64,000 nt of DNA. Source: Proteiniphilum sp. X52. Its GTDB lineage: Bacteria > Bacteroidota > Bacteroidia > Bacteroidales > Dysgonomonadaceae. The stretch covers positions 124,001-188,000 of the forward strand of contig NZ_RDSD01000004.1 of the NCBI RefSeq assembly GCF_003712195.1. Reading direction: 5' to 3'. A program made the translations under genes and the position numbers. The notes beneath the pieces are model-generated. The model was not told the DNA's origin, did no database searches, and saw nothing but the letters and a program-made list of their open reading frames with translations. Below, piece by piece: positions 44,278 to 52,732 of this stretch (position 1 is the first letter of the stretch; every line of letters begins with the position of its first letter).

Positions 44278-47200
44278 ATGGTAAAGAAAATAGTATTCAT
44301 ACTGGCAATCCTTATTTGTATGGGAATTACCAGTTATGCACAGAATACGCCTTCTAAAATAACGGGGCAGGTAACAGACCACCTGGACAGGCCTGTGTAC
44401 GGGGCAATCATCACCTCAGTAAATAATACAGGAGTGAGGTCAATCAGCGACAGGGATGGGAAATTTGAGATTACCGTAAATGGATCGGAAGAGTTACTTA
44501 TAACCACCTCTGACAATAGCTATCAAATCGTTGAGGCGGAAACCGCCCAACCAATGAACATTGTGATGGGACTCTCGAGCAGGGCGGTAAATATTGGTTA
44601 CGATGAAACACAAAGTTTAAGGGAATCTACCGCTTCGGTTGCAATCGCTTATGGTGACGAACTGAATAAACGTGCTGCAAGGGACATCGGCAGTTCTCTC
44701 TACGGTAATATACTGGGGTTAACGGTTCTCCAGGGAGCAGGCAACTACGCCGATTACCAGAATAATTTTCATATAAGAGGTCTGCAAACTTTAACCGCTT
44801 CAGGCAATAGTCCCCTTATATTGGTGGACGGTATCGAACGTGATTTGACCTATGTCTCTCCCGACGAAGTGGAGAGCGTAACGGTACTGAAGGATGCTGC
44901 GGCAGTAGCAATCCACGGCTACAAGGGTGCAAACGGAGCGGTGAACATCGTCACCAAACGGGGAAAGTACAATACTCGTGAGGTGAAATTCTCTTACGAT
45001 TACTCCTACAATAGCATGTCGCGCAAACCCAGATTCGTAGATGCATATACCTATGCAAATGCGATGAATGAAGCCCTTGCCAATGACAAAAGGGATCCCC
45101 GCTATTCGAGTGCGGAAATTGAGGCATTCCGTACAGGCCGCTATCCGAATCTGTACCCAAATGTGAATTGGCTTGACGAAACATTCAAGGATGCAGCCCA
45201 TACACAAACCTATAACATCAGTTTTCGTGGCGGAGGCACGTCGTTCCGTTATTTTACTTTATTGAATCTGCAAAACGACAATGGATTCATCAGGAATCCA
45301 AATGAAAACGAAGGATACTCCACACAGAACAAGTATTCGAAAGCCAGTGTGAGAAACAATCTGGATATCGACCTGACCTTAACGACAAAACTGAGGTTAA
45401 ACCTGTTAGGCACATTGCAGGAGATGAGTCGCCCAGGACAATCCGCCAATCTGTGGGATATGATCTATTCCTTTCCGGCAGCCGCTTTTCCCATAAGGAC
45501 GGAAGATGGTCTTTGGGGAGGCAACAGTACATGGGATGGAACAAGGAATCCTGTCGCACAATCGCAGGCGAGCGGTTACTCCAAATCACACAAGCGCTCT
45601 CTATTTGCCGATATGACTCTACAACAAGATCTTTCGGTCTTTTTGCCCGGCCTTGGCGGTAGCTTTAAACTGGCCTATGACAATATAGCCACCTACTGGG
45701 AAGATCATTCCAGGCAATTCGCATACGGAAGCTACACGGTGACCGAATGGGTCAACGGAGAACCCAATTTGGAAAACCTGAGCAAATATACAGGTGGCAC
45801 GGAGACAGGCCTGGCTACAGGTTCGGACCTGATTGCATGGACACGTGTGGCCAATGCTGCGGGTACACTCAATTATGCAAAGAGTTTCGACAAACATCGT
45901 ATCTATTCCCAGTTGAAATGGGATTATGAGTACAGGAACAGAGAGGGAGTGAATAACACCTGGTATCGCCATAATATGTCCCTCTACAACCACTACTGTT
46001 ACAAAGATCGTTACTTTGCAGACTTGACACTGGTGGCTTCTGCGGCAAACAAACTGGCACCTGCCAGCCGGTGGGGATTCTCTCCCACTTTATCCGGTGC
46101 ATGGCTAATTTCACAGGAACATTTTTTATGGAATTCGGCAATTATTCACTTTTTGAAACTACGGGGTTCATTCGGAATAATAAACAGGGACAATATTCCT
46201 GTGGATAACGGCGGCAATCCTGTGGAAAGTTACTGGGAACAAAGATATGTGGGCGGCAGTCAGTATTTATTCGACACAAGCTATGGCTCCGACGGCCTTT
46301 CACCCTGGAGATTCGGCCGCCTGCCGACATTGCATCCTGCACATGAAAAAGCCCTTAAATACAATGTGGGTGTCGATGCAACACTATTGAAAGGACTTAA
46401 CCTGACAGTTGACGGATACTTCCAGAAAAGAAAAGATATCTGGGTAGAATCCAGTGGGAAATATTCCTCTGCGTTAGGTTTTGAGGCTCCTTACGAAAAC
46501 GGAGGTATCGTCAATAGTTGGGGTTTTGAGACAGGAGTCGACTATTTCAAAAAGATGAGTGATCTCATCTTCAATATAGGTGCCAACTTCACCTTTAACA
46601 AGAATGAGATCGTGGAACAATATGAAGAGGTGAGGCTGTACGATAATCTTGTAAGGACAGGTAAACCGGTAGGGCAAATCTTCGGGTTGGTAGCCGACGG
46701 TTATTTCAAAGACCAGGCAGACATAGACAACAGTGTTCCGCATCTATTCAGTGAAGTAAGGCCGGGTGATATAAAGTATAAGGATATCAACAACGATGGA
46801 AAGATTGATGACAATGATATGACTGCCATAGGCTATAACTCTTTGACTCCCGAGATATATTATTCATTCCAATTAAATGCAGAATGGAAAAACTTAGGGA
46901 TCAATGCATTATTTCAGGGGGCAGACAACTATTCGGCCATGTTGAATACCAAAAGCGTTTACTGGCCGTTGATCAACAACAACACAATATCGCAACATTA
47001 TTATGACAACCGCTGGACTCCCGACAACCAGAATGCAAAATATCCGGCTCTCAGTTCACAGAGTAACAATAATAATTTCAGAAGCAATACCGTATGGTTG
47101 GAAGACCGTTCTTTCCTGAAATTACGACATATCGAGCTCTATTACAATGTTTCGAAAACACTCATGAAGAAAATCTCTTTCATGGAAAATGCGAAATTAT

Positions 47201-47319
47201 ATGTCAGAGGTATTGATCTTCTCTGTTTTGACAATATCAAGATTGCGGATCCTGAATCATACGGTGCCACCAATCCTCTTAACAAGAGCATTATAACAGG
47301 TTTATCTATCACTTTTTAA
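44278..47319 (+). CDS. SusC/RagA-type TonB-dependent transporter, second of the RG-I locus
   Basis: This 1013-residue protein has a signal peptide (MVKKIVFILAILICMGITSYAQ). The carboxypeptidase-D regulatory-like domain (about 28-95; ITGQVTDHLDRPVYGAII) is shorter and more divergent than in the other SusCs here. The usual VVGYG-type start of the plug is replaced by VNIGYDETQSLRESTASV. The plug keeps PLILVDGIERDLTYVSP and VLKDAAAVAIHGYKGANGAV. The barrel contains DIKYKDINNDGKIDDND and ends in IITGLSITF. It is distinct in sequence from the SusC at 39001, so the tandem pairs are not a recent duplication and may import different RG-I fragments. Confidence 0.93.
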   Translation: MVKKIVFILAILICMGITSYAQNTPSKITGQVTDHLDRPVYGAIITSVNNTGVRSISDRDGKFEITVNGSEELLITTSDNSYQIVEAETAQPMNIVMGLSSRAVNIGYDETQSLRESTASVAIAYGDELNKRAARDIGSSLYGNILGLTVLQGAGNYADYQNNFHIRGLQTLTASGNSPLILVDGIERDLTYVSPDEVESVTVLKDAAAVAIHGYKGANGAVNIVTKRGKYNTREVKFSYDYSYNSMSRKPRFVDAYTYANAMNEALANDKRDPRYSSAEIEAFRTGRYPNLYPNVNWLDETFKDAAHTQTYNISFRGGGTSFRYFTLLNLQNDNGFIRNPNENEGYSTQNKYSKASVRNNLDIDLTLTTKLRLNLLGTLQEMSRPGQSANLWDMIYSFPAAAFPIRTEDGLWGGNSTWDGTRNPVAQSQASGYSKSHKRSLFADMTLQQDLSVFLPGLGGSFKLAYDNIATYWEDHSRQFAYGSYTVTEWVNGEPNLENLSKYTGGTETGLATGSDLIAWTRVANAAGTLNYAKSFDKHRIYSQLKWDYEYRNREGVNNTWYRHNMSLYNHYCYKDRYFADLTLVASAANKLAPASRWGFSPTLSGAWLISQEHFLWNSAIIHFLKLRGSFGIINRDNIPVDNGGNPVESYWEQRYVGGSQYLFDTSYGSDGLSPWRFGRLPTLHPAHEKALKYNVGVDATLLKGLNLTVDGYFQKRKDIWVESSGKYSSALGFEAPYENGGIVNSWGFETGVDYFKKMSDLIFNIGANFTFNKNEIVEQYEEVRLYDNLVRTGKPVGQIFGLVADGYFKDQADIDNSVPHLFSEVRPGDIKYKDINNDGKIDDNDMTAIGYNSLTPEIYYSFQLNAEWKNLGINALFQGADNYSAMLNTKSVYWPLINNNTISQHYYDNRWTPDNQNAKYPALSSQSNNNNFRSNTVWLEDRSFLKLRHIELYYNVSKTLMKKISFMENAKLYVRGIDLLCFDNIKIADPESYGATNPLNKSIITGLSITF

Positions 47320-47334
47320 TTAAATTGAATAACA

Positions 47335-49053
47335 ATGAGACTTAATATAGCAAAATTATTAATCGCCACTATAGTTTTCGCCTTCTTTACTGTATCGTGC
47401 AGCGACCAGTTGGAATACAGGGAACACCAGAATTACGGGAAAGATTATGTCCAACTGAATTTTTCCAATATAGGCGGTTTGGTAAGTGATATATATTCAC
47501 GGTTGGATTATGATTTCGGCAACTACGACCAGGCTATGCTGGCCTCTGCCAGCGATGAGGCCGAATATGCGTGGAGTTCCAACAAGATCCACGACTTCTA
47601 TAACGGCGCATGGAGTCCCAGCAATCCCATGTCATCTACCTGGAACAGTAGTTATACTGCTATTCAGGGTTGCAACCTTTTCCTTGAAGAGTTTCTGGGA
47701 TTGACTTTTCCCGAATTATCGTTCAACGATGACTATGCAGCGCAGATGTTCAGGTATAATAATTACGAAAATGAAGTACGCTTCTTAAGAGCCTATTTCT
47801 ATTTCAATCTGATACGCCAGTATGGCGACGTACCCTTCTTTACCCATGTGATCAGTACTGAAGAGATAAATTCACTGCACCGCAGGCCGTTCGCCGAGAT
47901 CGTTGAATTTATAGTGGATGAGTGCGATGCGATCGTAAACAAGATTCCGGTTGATTATACCAATCTGGGAAGTGTGGCTATACCCGGTAACCCGGAAAAC
48001 GGACGGGCAAACAGATTGGCAGTCCTTGCCCTGAAAGCCCGTACCCTGCTGTTTGCTGCCAGCCCTCTATTCAATACCGATAACAGTAAAGAACTGTGGA
48101 AGGAAGCCACTATGGCCAATAAAGCGGTGCTCGATTCCTGTAGCAAATATGGATATGTATTAGGAAACTATACCGATATATGGGGAGCGGAGAACTGGCA
48201 GAGCAAGGAAGCGATATTTGTACGCCGTTTACCCGATACAGGTGGCACAAACGTTCTGGAGCAACGTAATTTTCCGGTGGGTGTAGAGGGCGGTAACTCC
48301 GGAAATTGCCCGACGCAGACATTGGTCGATGCCTACCAGATGAAAGCAACGGGTAAATTCTGGAATGAAGATGGAAGCGGTTTCGATCCTGCGAATCCGT
48401 ATGAAGGCAGGGATCCCCGTTTCGAAATGAGTATTGTGAAGAATGGTGATACAAGATGGCCTTCCTACAACACCCGACCGATACAGACCTATGTCGGCGG
48501 AGCCAATGGTGCACCTATTGCTGGCGCCACTCCTACCGGGTATTATCTAAGAAAGTTGCTGGATTCGTCCATTGACCTGCGTCCGGGAACAACTACCAGA
48601 AGTCGTCATTCATGGATCACCTTCCGTCTAGGCGAATTCTACCTGAATTATGCGGAAGCCGTATTCAATTACCTCGGATCGGCCGATGCAACGTCTGCGG
48701 AATTTCCTCTGTCGGCTCGTGAGGCGGTCAATGTGGTCCGCAACCGCCAAGGGGTACAAATGCCTCCATTGGAGACAGGACTTGCCCCTGATGATTTCTG
48801 GAAAAGGTATAGCAATGAAAGGATGGTTGAACTGGCATTTGAAGGGCATCGTTTCTGGGATGTGAGAAGATGGAAAGAGGGAGAAAAGTTTAAGAGTATA
48901 GACCGGATGAGGATCACCAGAAACGCGGACGGTTCTTATACCTATACCCGTAGTACACAAAACCGTATATGGGACAACAAAATGTATTTGTTCCCCATCC
49001 CGCAGGCGGAACGGTTAAAGAATCCCAATCTTACACAAAACCCCGGATATTAA
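47335..49053 (+). CDS. SusD/RagB-type glycan-binding lipoprotein, second of the RG-I locus
   Basis: A 572-residue partner of the SusC ending 15 bp upstream. The lipoprotein signal is MRLNIAKLLIATIVFAFFTVSC. SusD hallmarks are EVRFLRAYFYFNLIRQYGDVP, TLLFAASPLFNT, RLGEFYLNYAEAVFNYLG and ERMVELAFEGHRFWDVRRW, with the C-terminal MYLFPIPQAERLKNPNLTQNPGY. It is followed by the RG-I lyase gene, which places both binding proteins upstream of the enzyme set. Confidence 0.95.
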   Translation: MRLNIAKLLIATIVFAFFTVSCSDQLEYREHQNYGKDYVQLNFSNIGGLVSDIYSRLDYDFGNYDQAMLASASDEAEYAWSSNKIHDFYNGAWSPSNPMSSTWNSSYTAIQGCNLFLEEFLGLTFPELSFNDDYAAQMFRYNNYENEVRFLRAYFYFNLIRQYGDVPFFTHVISTEEINSLHRRPFAEIVEFIVDECDAIVNKIPVDYTNLGSVAIPGNPENGRANRLAVLALKARTLLFAASPLFNTDNSKELWKEATMANKAVLDSCSKYGYVLGNYTDIWGAENWQSKEAIFVRRLPDTGGTNVLEQRNFPVGVEGGNSGNCPTQTLVDAYQMKATGKFWNEDGSGFDPANPYEGRDPRFEMSIVKNGDTRWPSYNTRPIQTYVGGANGAPIAGATPTGYYLRKLLDSSIDLRPGTTTRSRHSWITFRLGEFYLNYAEAVFNYLGSADATSAEFPLSAREAVNVVRNRQGVQMPPLETGLAPDDFWKRYSNERMVELAFEGHRFWDVRRWKEGEKFKSIDRMRITRNADGSYTYTRSTQNRIWDNKMYLFPIPQAERLKNPNLTQNPGY

Positions 49054-49169
49054 AGTAATCAGGTAATCGTACAAAGGGTTATCCAGAGAACAGGATCGCA
49101 TTCTTCGTTATCGCATAAAAATAATGTGAAGTAATGTATAGTCACACTTACCTGCAAAATTCCATAAGA

Positions 49170-51215
49170 ATGAATCGCCTCTATATAGTTGCTTTCCTAT
49201 ATTTGTTCATCCCGGCCGGGAACCTCTTATGCTCTCAACCTGGCTATGACTTCACGAAACTAAAACAAGAGAAATTGGGACGTGGGTTTATTGCCGTCCG
49301 GGAAGATGGGAATACCGTTAACCTCTCCTGGCGGTACCTCTCTTCCGACCCCATCGATATTGCTTTCGACCTATACAGGGATGGGGAAAAAATAAACAGC
49401 ATGCCGGTCCGCAATACAACCTTTTTTAAAGATTCAAATGCCCCTGGACAGGAACTAAATTACGAGTTGCGAATTGCAGGCCGCTCCCAACACAAGGAGC
49501 TAACTACACACTATACACTGGAGAAAAATGCGCCCCACGGATATATCAATATTCCCCTGAATATTCCTCCTGACGGGATCACGCCTTCCGGACAGCTGTA
49601 TTCATACCATGCCAACGATGCGAGTGTAGGCGATGTGGATGGAGACGGTGAATATGAGATCATCCTCAAATGGGATCCGTCCAATGCGCGGGATAATGCA
49701 CACGACGGGTATACGGGAAATGTCTATATCGATTGCTATAAACTCTCCGGAGAACAGTTATGGAGAATTGATCTGGGAAGAAATATACGTGCAGGAGCAC
49801 ATTACACACAATTCATGGTGTTTGATCTTGATGGGGACAATAAAGCCGAGATTGTCATGAAAACAGGCGACGGCACTATCGACGGAACAGGGTGTGTGAT
49901 CGGTGATGCAAATGCCGATTACCGTAACGACAAAGGGCGGATCTTATCAGGGCCCGAATACCTCACGGTTTTTGAAGGTAAGACGGGAAAAGCCCTGCAA
50001 ACAATAGATTATATCCCGGAGAGAGGCGATTCCCAATCATGGGGAGATGAGAGAGGCAACCGGTCGGATCGTTTTCTGGCTTGTGTGGCCTATCTCGACG
50101 GGGAATACCCGAGCGTGGTAATGTGCCGGGGGTATTATACGAGAACAGTCCTGGCCGCATTCGACTGGCGGGACGGCAAACTCACCAACCGATGGGTGTT
50201 CGACTCCGATACCCCGGGTAACGAAAAATATGCCGGTCAGGGGAATCACAATCTCAGGGTAGGTGATGTAGATGGCGACGGATACGATGAAATCATCTAT
50301 GGATCCTGTGCCATTGATAACGACGGGAAAGGACTCTATTCTACCGGTTTGGGACATGGCGATGCGATCCATATGACGGTGTTCGATCCCTCGAGTCGCA
50401 AACTGCAGGTATGGGACTGCCATGAGAACCAACGCGACGGATCTACCTTCCGTGATGCGGAGACAGGAAAGGTCCTTTTCCAGATCAAGAGCAACATAGA
50501 TGTAGGAAGATGTATGGCCGCCGATATCGATCCCACGGTCAGAGGTGTGGAAATGTGGTCGATTGCTTCCGGGGGAATAAGAAATATAAAAGGAGAAGTC
50601 ATCAATCCTTCTATCAGAGGTGTCCCCATCAATATGGGCTGCTGGTGGGACGGTGATCTGACAAGGGAACTACTCGACGGCACCCGTATATCCAAATACA
50701 ATCCCCAAAGCGGCAGAGCGGATATTATCTTCGATTGCGATGAGTGTCTGAGAAATAACGGAACCAAGTCAAACCCGGCATTATGTGCCGATATCCTGGG
50801 TGATTGGCGGGAAGAGATCATCCTCAGGACAAAGGACAACAAAAACCTGCGCATCTATACTTCTCCGTACGAGACTCCTTACCGATTCCATACTTTTATG
50901 GAAGATCCGGTTTACAGGATCAGCGTAGCTACCCAGAATGTGGGCTATAATCAACCGACACAACCCGGCTTTTATTTCGGCAGCGACTTAATGGAAATTT
51001 TCCCGGAAAAAGCGATAGAAACAGCTTCGGATAGTGTAACTTTAGAAACAACGATGGAGTACGATTCCTACAAATGGTCCAGTGGGGAAACAACCCCCAC
51101 TATAATCGTCAAAAAAAGTGATATAATGCCCGGACAAAAGCACAAGATAGAGTTGGAAGTCACCTACAGGGGATGTGTATTAGAAGATTATGTAGAAGTT
51201 GTATTCTTAAAATAA
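49170..51215 (+). CDS. PL11 rhamnogalacturonan lyase
   Basis: The ATG at 49170 is chosen since it opens the signal peptide (MNRLYIVAFLYLFIPAGNLLC); a frame-matched ATG at 49134 adds 12 residues. The protein has 681 residues. After cleavage comes an N-terminal Ig-like domain (about 30-115; GRGFIAVREDGNTVNLSWRY). An eight-bladed propeller follows with calcium-type loops (VGDVDGDGEYEIILKWDP, DLDGDNKAEIVMKTGDGTIDG, VGDVDGDGYDEIIYG, YEDP-like VYRISVATQNVGYNQP). This is the YesW/YesX-like PL11 family, which cleaves the rhamnose-galacturonic acid backbone of RG-I by beta-elimination. The C-terminal extension (about 610-681) resembles an adhesion or Ig-like tail. Products feed GH105 and GH106 downstream. 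Confidence 0.9.
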   Translation: MNRLYIVAFLYLFIPAGNLLCSQPGYDFTKLKQEKLGRGFIAVREDGNTVNLSWRYLSSDPIDIAFDLYRDGEKINSMPVRNTTFFKDSNAPGQELNYELRIAGRSQHKELTTHYTLEKNAPHGYINIPLNIPPDGITPSGQLYSYHANDASVGDVDGDGEYEIILKWDPSNARDNAHDGYTGNVYIDCYKLSGEQLWRIDLGRNIRAGAHYTQFMVFDLDGDNKAEIVMKTGDGTIDGTGCVIGDANADYRNDKGRILSGPEYLTVFEGKTGKALQTIDYIPERGDSQSWGDERGNRSDRFLACVAYLDGEYPSVVMCRGYYTRTVLAAFDWRDGKLTNRWVFDSDTPGNEKYAGQGNHNLRVGDVDGDGYDEIIYGSCAIDNDGKGLYSTGLGHGDAIHMTVFDPSSRKLQVWDCHENQRDGSTFRDAETGKVLFQIKSNIDVGRCMAADIDPTVRGVEMWSIASGGIRNIKGEVINPSIRGVPINMGCWWDGDLTRELLDGTRISKYNPQSGRADIIFDCDECLRNNGTKSNPALCADILGDWREEIILRTKDNKNLRIYTSPYETPYRFHTFMEDPVYRISVATQNVGYNQPTQPGFYFGSDLMEIFPEKAIETASDSVTLETTMEYDSYKWSSGETTPTIIVKKSDIMPGQKHKIELEVTYRGCVLEDYVEVVFLK

Positions 51216-51281
51216 ATTGGTTTTAATCCTATGAACACTCATGAAATACAAGTTCACTCACAAATATATAATTTAACTATG

Positions 51282-51312
51282 TTGTGTCTTGATTCTTGAG
51301 TCTAAAATTTAA
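51282..51312 (+). repeat. Duplicated leader segment, copy 1 (upstream of the first CE12 gene)
   Basis: TTGTGTCTTGATTCTTG at 51282-51298, followed by GTCTAAAATTTAA at 51300-51312, just before the ATG at 51317. A near-identical segment precedes the rhaM start at 52396. The function is unknown; it may be a shared RNA-processing or translation-initiation element. Confidence 0.45.
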
Positions 51313-51316
51313 TCGT

Positions 51317-52294
51317 ATGAAGAAAAAATATTTTACTGTTTTACTCTTTATTATATCGTGCGTCATTACATTACCGTCATACGCTCAAAAAAAATCGGAT
51401 CCGATAAATGATTTTAACATACCGCTTCATTTATTACAGCGCAATTATGGTATCCCCTATGGCATCCCCGACAAAAAAGAGATGAAATGTGTCTATTCAT
51501 CCGCACAAACCGCCACCGCACCTCTTTTCAGTGTCAATGATACGACACGCCCCGACCAGATCGTCGCTGGGAGTACCCGTAAAAGCAAAAACGCTCCTGT
51601 CGTCATGCTGATAGGTGATTCCACGATGAAAAACGGCCGGGGAAAAGGGGATGACGGACAGTGGGGCTGGGGAAGTTTCTTCGAACAGTTTTTCGATACC
51701 ACCCGTATCTCTGTCGAGAATCATGCGTTGGGGGGAAGAAGCAGCCGCACATTTTATACGGAAGGATTATGGGACAAAGTCTTACCCGGCCTACAAAAGG
51801 GCGATTACCTCTTCATCCAGTTCGGCCATAACGACGGAGGGCCCTTGAATACCGGCCGGGCAAGAGCCTCATTGAAAGGGATTGGCGACGAATCACAAAC
51901 CGTGGTTATGGAAAGGAACGGTAACCCCGAGGAAGTGTTTACCTTCGGCCATTATTTGCGCATATATATCCGACAGGCAAAAGCCCGTGGCGCAATCCCC
52001 ATTGTACTGTCACACACTCCTGGAAATACATGGGATGGCAATAAAATGGTTCGTAACAATGAGACATACGGCAAATGGTCGAGGGAGGTGGCTGAACAGG
52101 AAGGGATTCTCTTTATCGACATGAACTACCTGATAGCCACAAAATGCGAAACTTTGGGAAAAGAGAAAACCAATGAGCTCTTTAAAGACAGGGTACATAC
52201 TTCCTACGAAGGAGCAATACTGAACTGTGAAGCGCTGATTGAGGGAATCCGCACTGTTCCCGGACTATCATTGAATCAATATATAAACCAATAA
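51317..52294 (+). CDS. CE12 rhamnogalacturonan acetylesterase (first of three)
   Basis: The ATG at 51317 is chosen (MKKKYFTVLLFIISCVITLPSYAQ, a signal peptide); the longer frame begins at TTG. The protein has 325 residues. It is an SGNH-fold esterase with block I MLIGDSTMKNGRGKG (nucleophile Ser102), block II HALGGRSSRTF, block III QFGHNDGG, and the final Asp/His region DRVHTSYEGA. CE12 enzymes remove O-acetyl groups from galacturonic acid in RG-I so that the lyase and hydrolases can work. It carries about 75 extra residues between signal peptide and block I that the copy at 60688 lacks. Confidence 0.88.
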   Translation: MKKKYFTVLLFIISCVITLPSYAQKKSDPINDFNIPLHLLQRNYGIPYGIPDKKEMKCVYSSAQTATAPLFSVNDTTRPDQIVAGSTRKSKNAPVVMLIGDSTMKNGRGKGDDGQWGWGSFFEQFFDTTRISVENHALGGRSSRTFYTEGLWDKVLPGLQKGDYLFIQFGHNDGGPLNTGRARASLKGIGDESQTVVMERNGNPEEVFTFGHYLRIYIRQAKARGAIPIVLSHTPGNTWDGNKMVRNNETYGKWSREVAEQEGILFIDMNYLIATKCETLGKEKTNELFKDRVHTSYEGAILNCEALIEGIRTVPGLSLNQYINQ

Positions 52295-52352
52295 TCGTTA
52301 TGAAACCCGCATAAGAGAAAAACTCTCGCACAAACACATGGCTAAAAATATC

Positions 52353-52392
52353 TTGTGTCTTGATTGTTGGTGCTTATGTCTAAATTTTAAAT
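52353..52392 (+). repeat. Duplicated leader segment, copy 2 (upstream of rhaM)
   Basis: TTGTGTCTTGATTGTTG at 52353-52369 and GTCTAAATTTTAA from 52378 match the segment at 51282-51312. The spacer between the two halves is seven bases longer here. The ATG of rhaM follows at 52396. Confidence 0.45.
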
Positions 52393-52395
52393 TTT

Positions 52396-52710
52396 ATGAA
52401 ACGAGACGCATTTAAAATGTTTTTGAAAAAAGGGTGTGAGGCTGAATATGAAAAACGGCATGACGAAATATGGCCCGAACTTACACAATTATTGCGCGAA
52501 TCGGGAGTGTATGACTATTCCATCTTCTGGGATAAGGATACGAACATATTGTTTGGCGTACAGAAAGTAAAGGAAGATACCTCTTCACAGGATCTGGGTG
52601 ACAACCCGATCGTACAGAAATGGTGGACGCATATGGCGGACATTATGGAGACAAATCCTGACAATTCTCCGGTATCTATCCCGTTGAAAGAAGTTTTCCA
52701 CATGGATTGA
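52396..52710 (+). CDS. rhaM: L-rhamnose mutarotase
   Basis: A 104-residue cytoplasmic protein of the RhaM family. It shows MFLKKGCEAEYEKRHDEIWPEL with His22 at the same position as the catalytic His of E. coli RhaM, the GVYDYSIFWD strand, and the C-terminal VQKWWTHMADIME and PLKEVFHMD. It equilibrates the alpha and beta anomers of L-rhamnose released by the GH106 enzyme. It lies between two CE12 genes (22-bp gap to the next), which ties the locus to rhamnose-containing pectin. Confidence 0.93.
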   Translation: MKRDAFKMFLKKGCEAEYEKRHDEIWPELTQLLRESGVYDYSIFWDKDTNILFGVQKVKEDTSSQDLGDNPIVQKWWTHMADIMETNPDNSPVSIPLKEVFHMD

Positions 52711-52732
52711 AACCACTCAAATAAATGGACGA

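Noticed and set aside
39001-47319. Tandem susC genes as a recent gene duplication
   Set aside because: Plug-start motifs, regulatory-like domain length and barrel ends differ widely between the two proteins.
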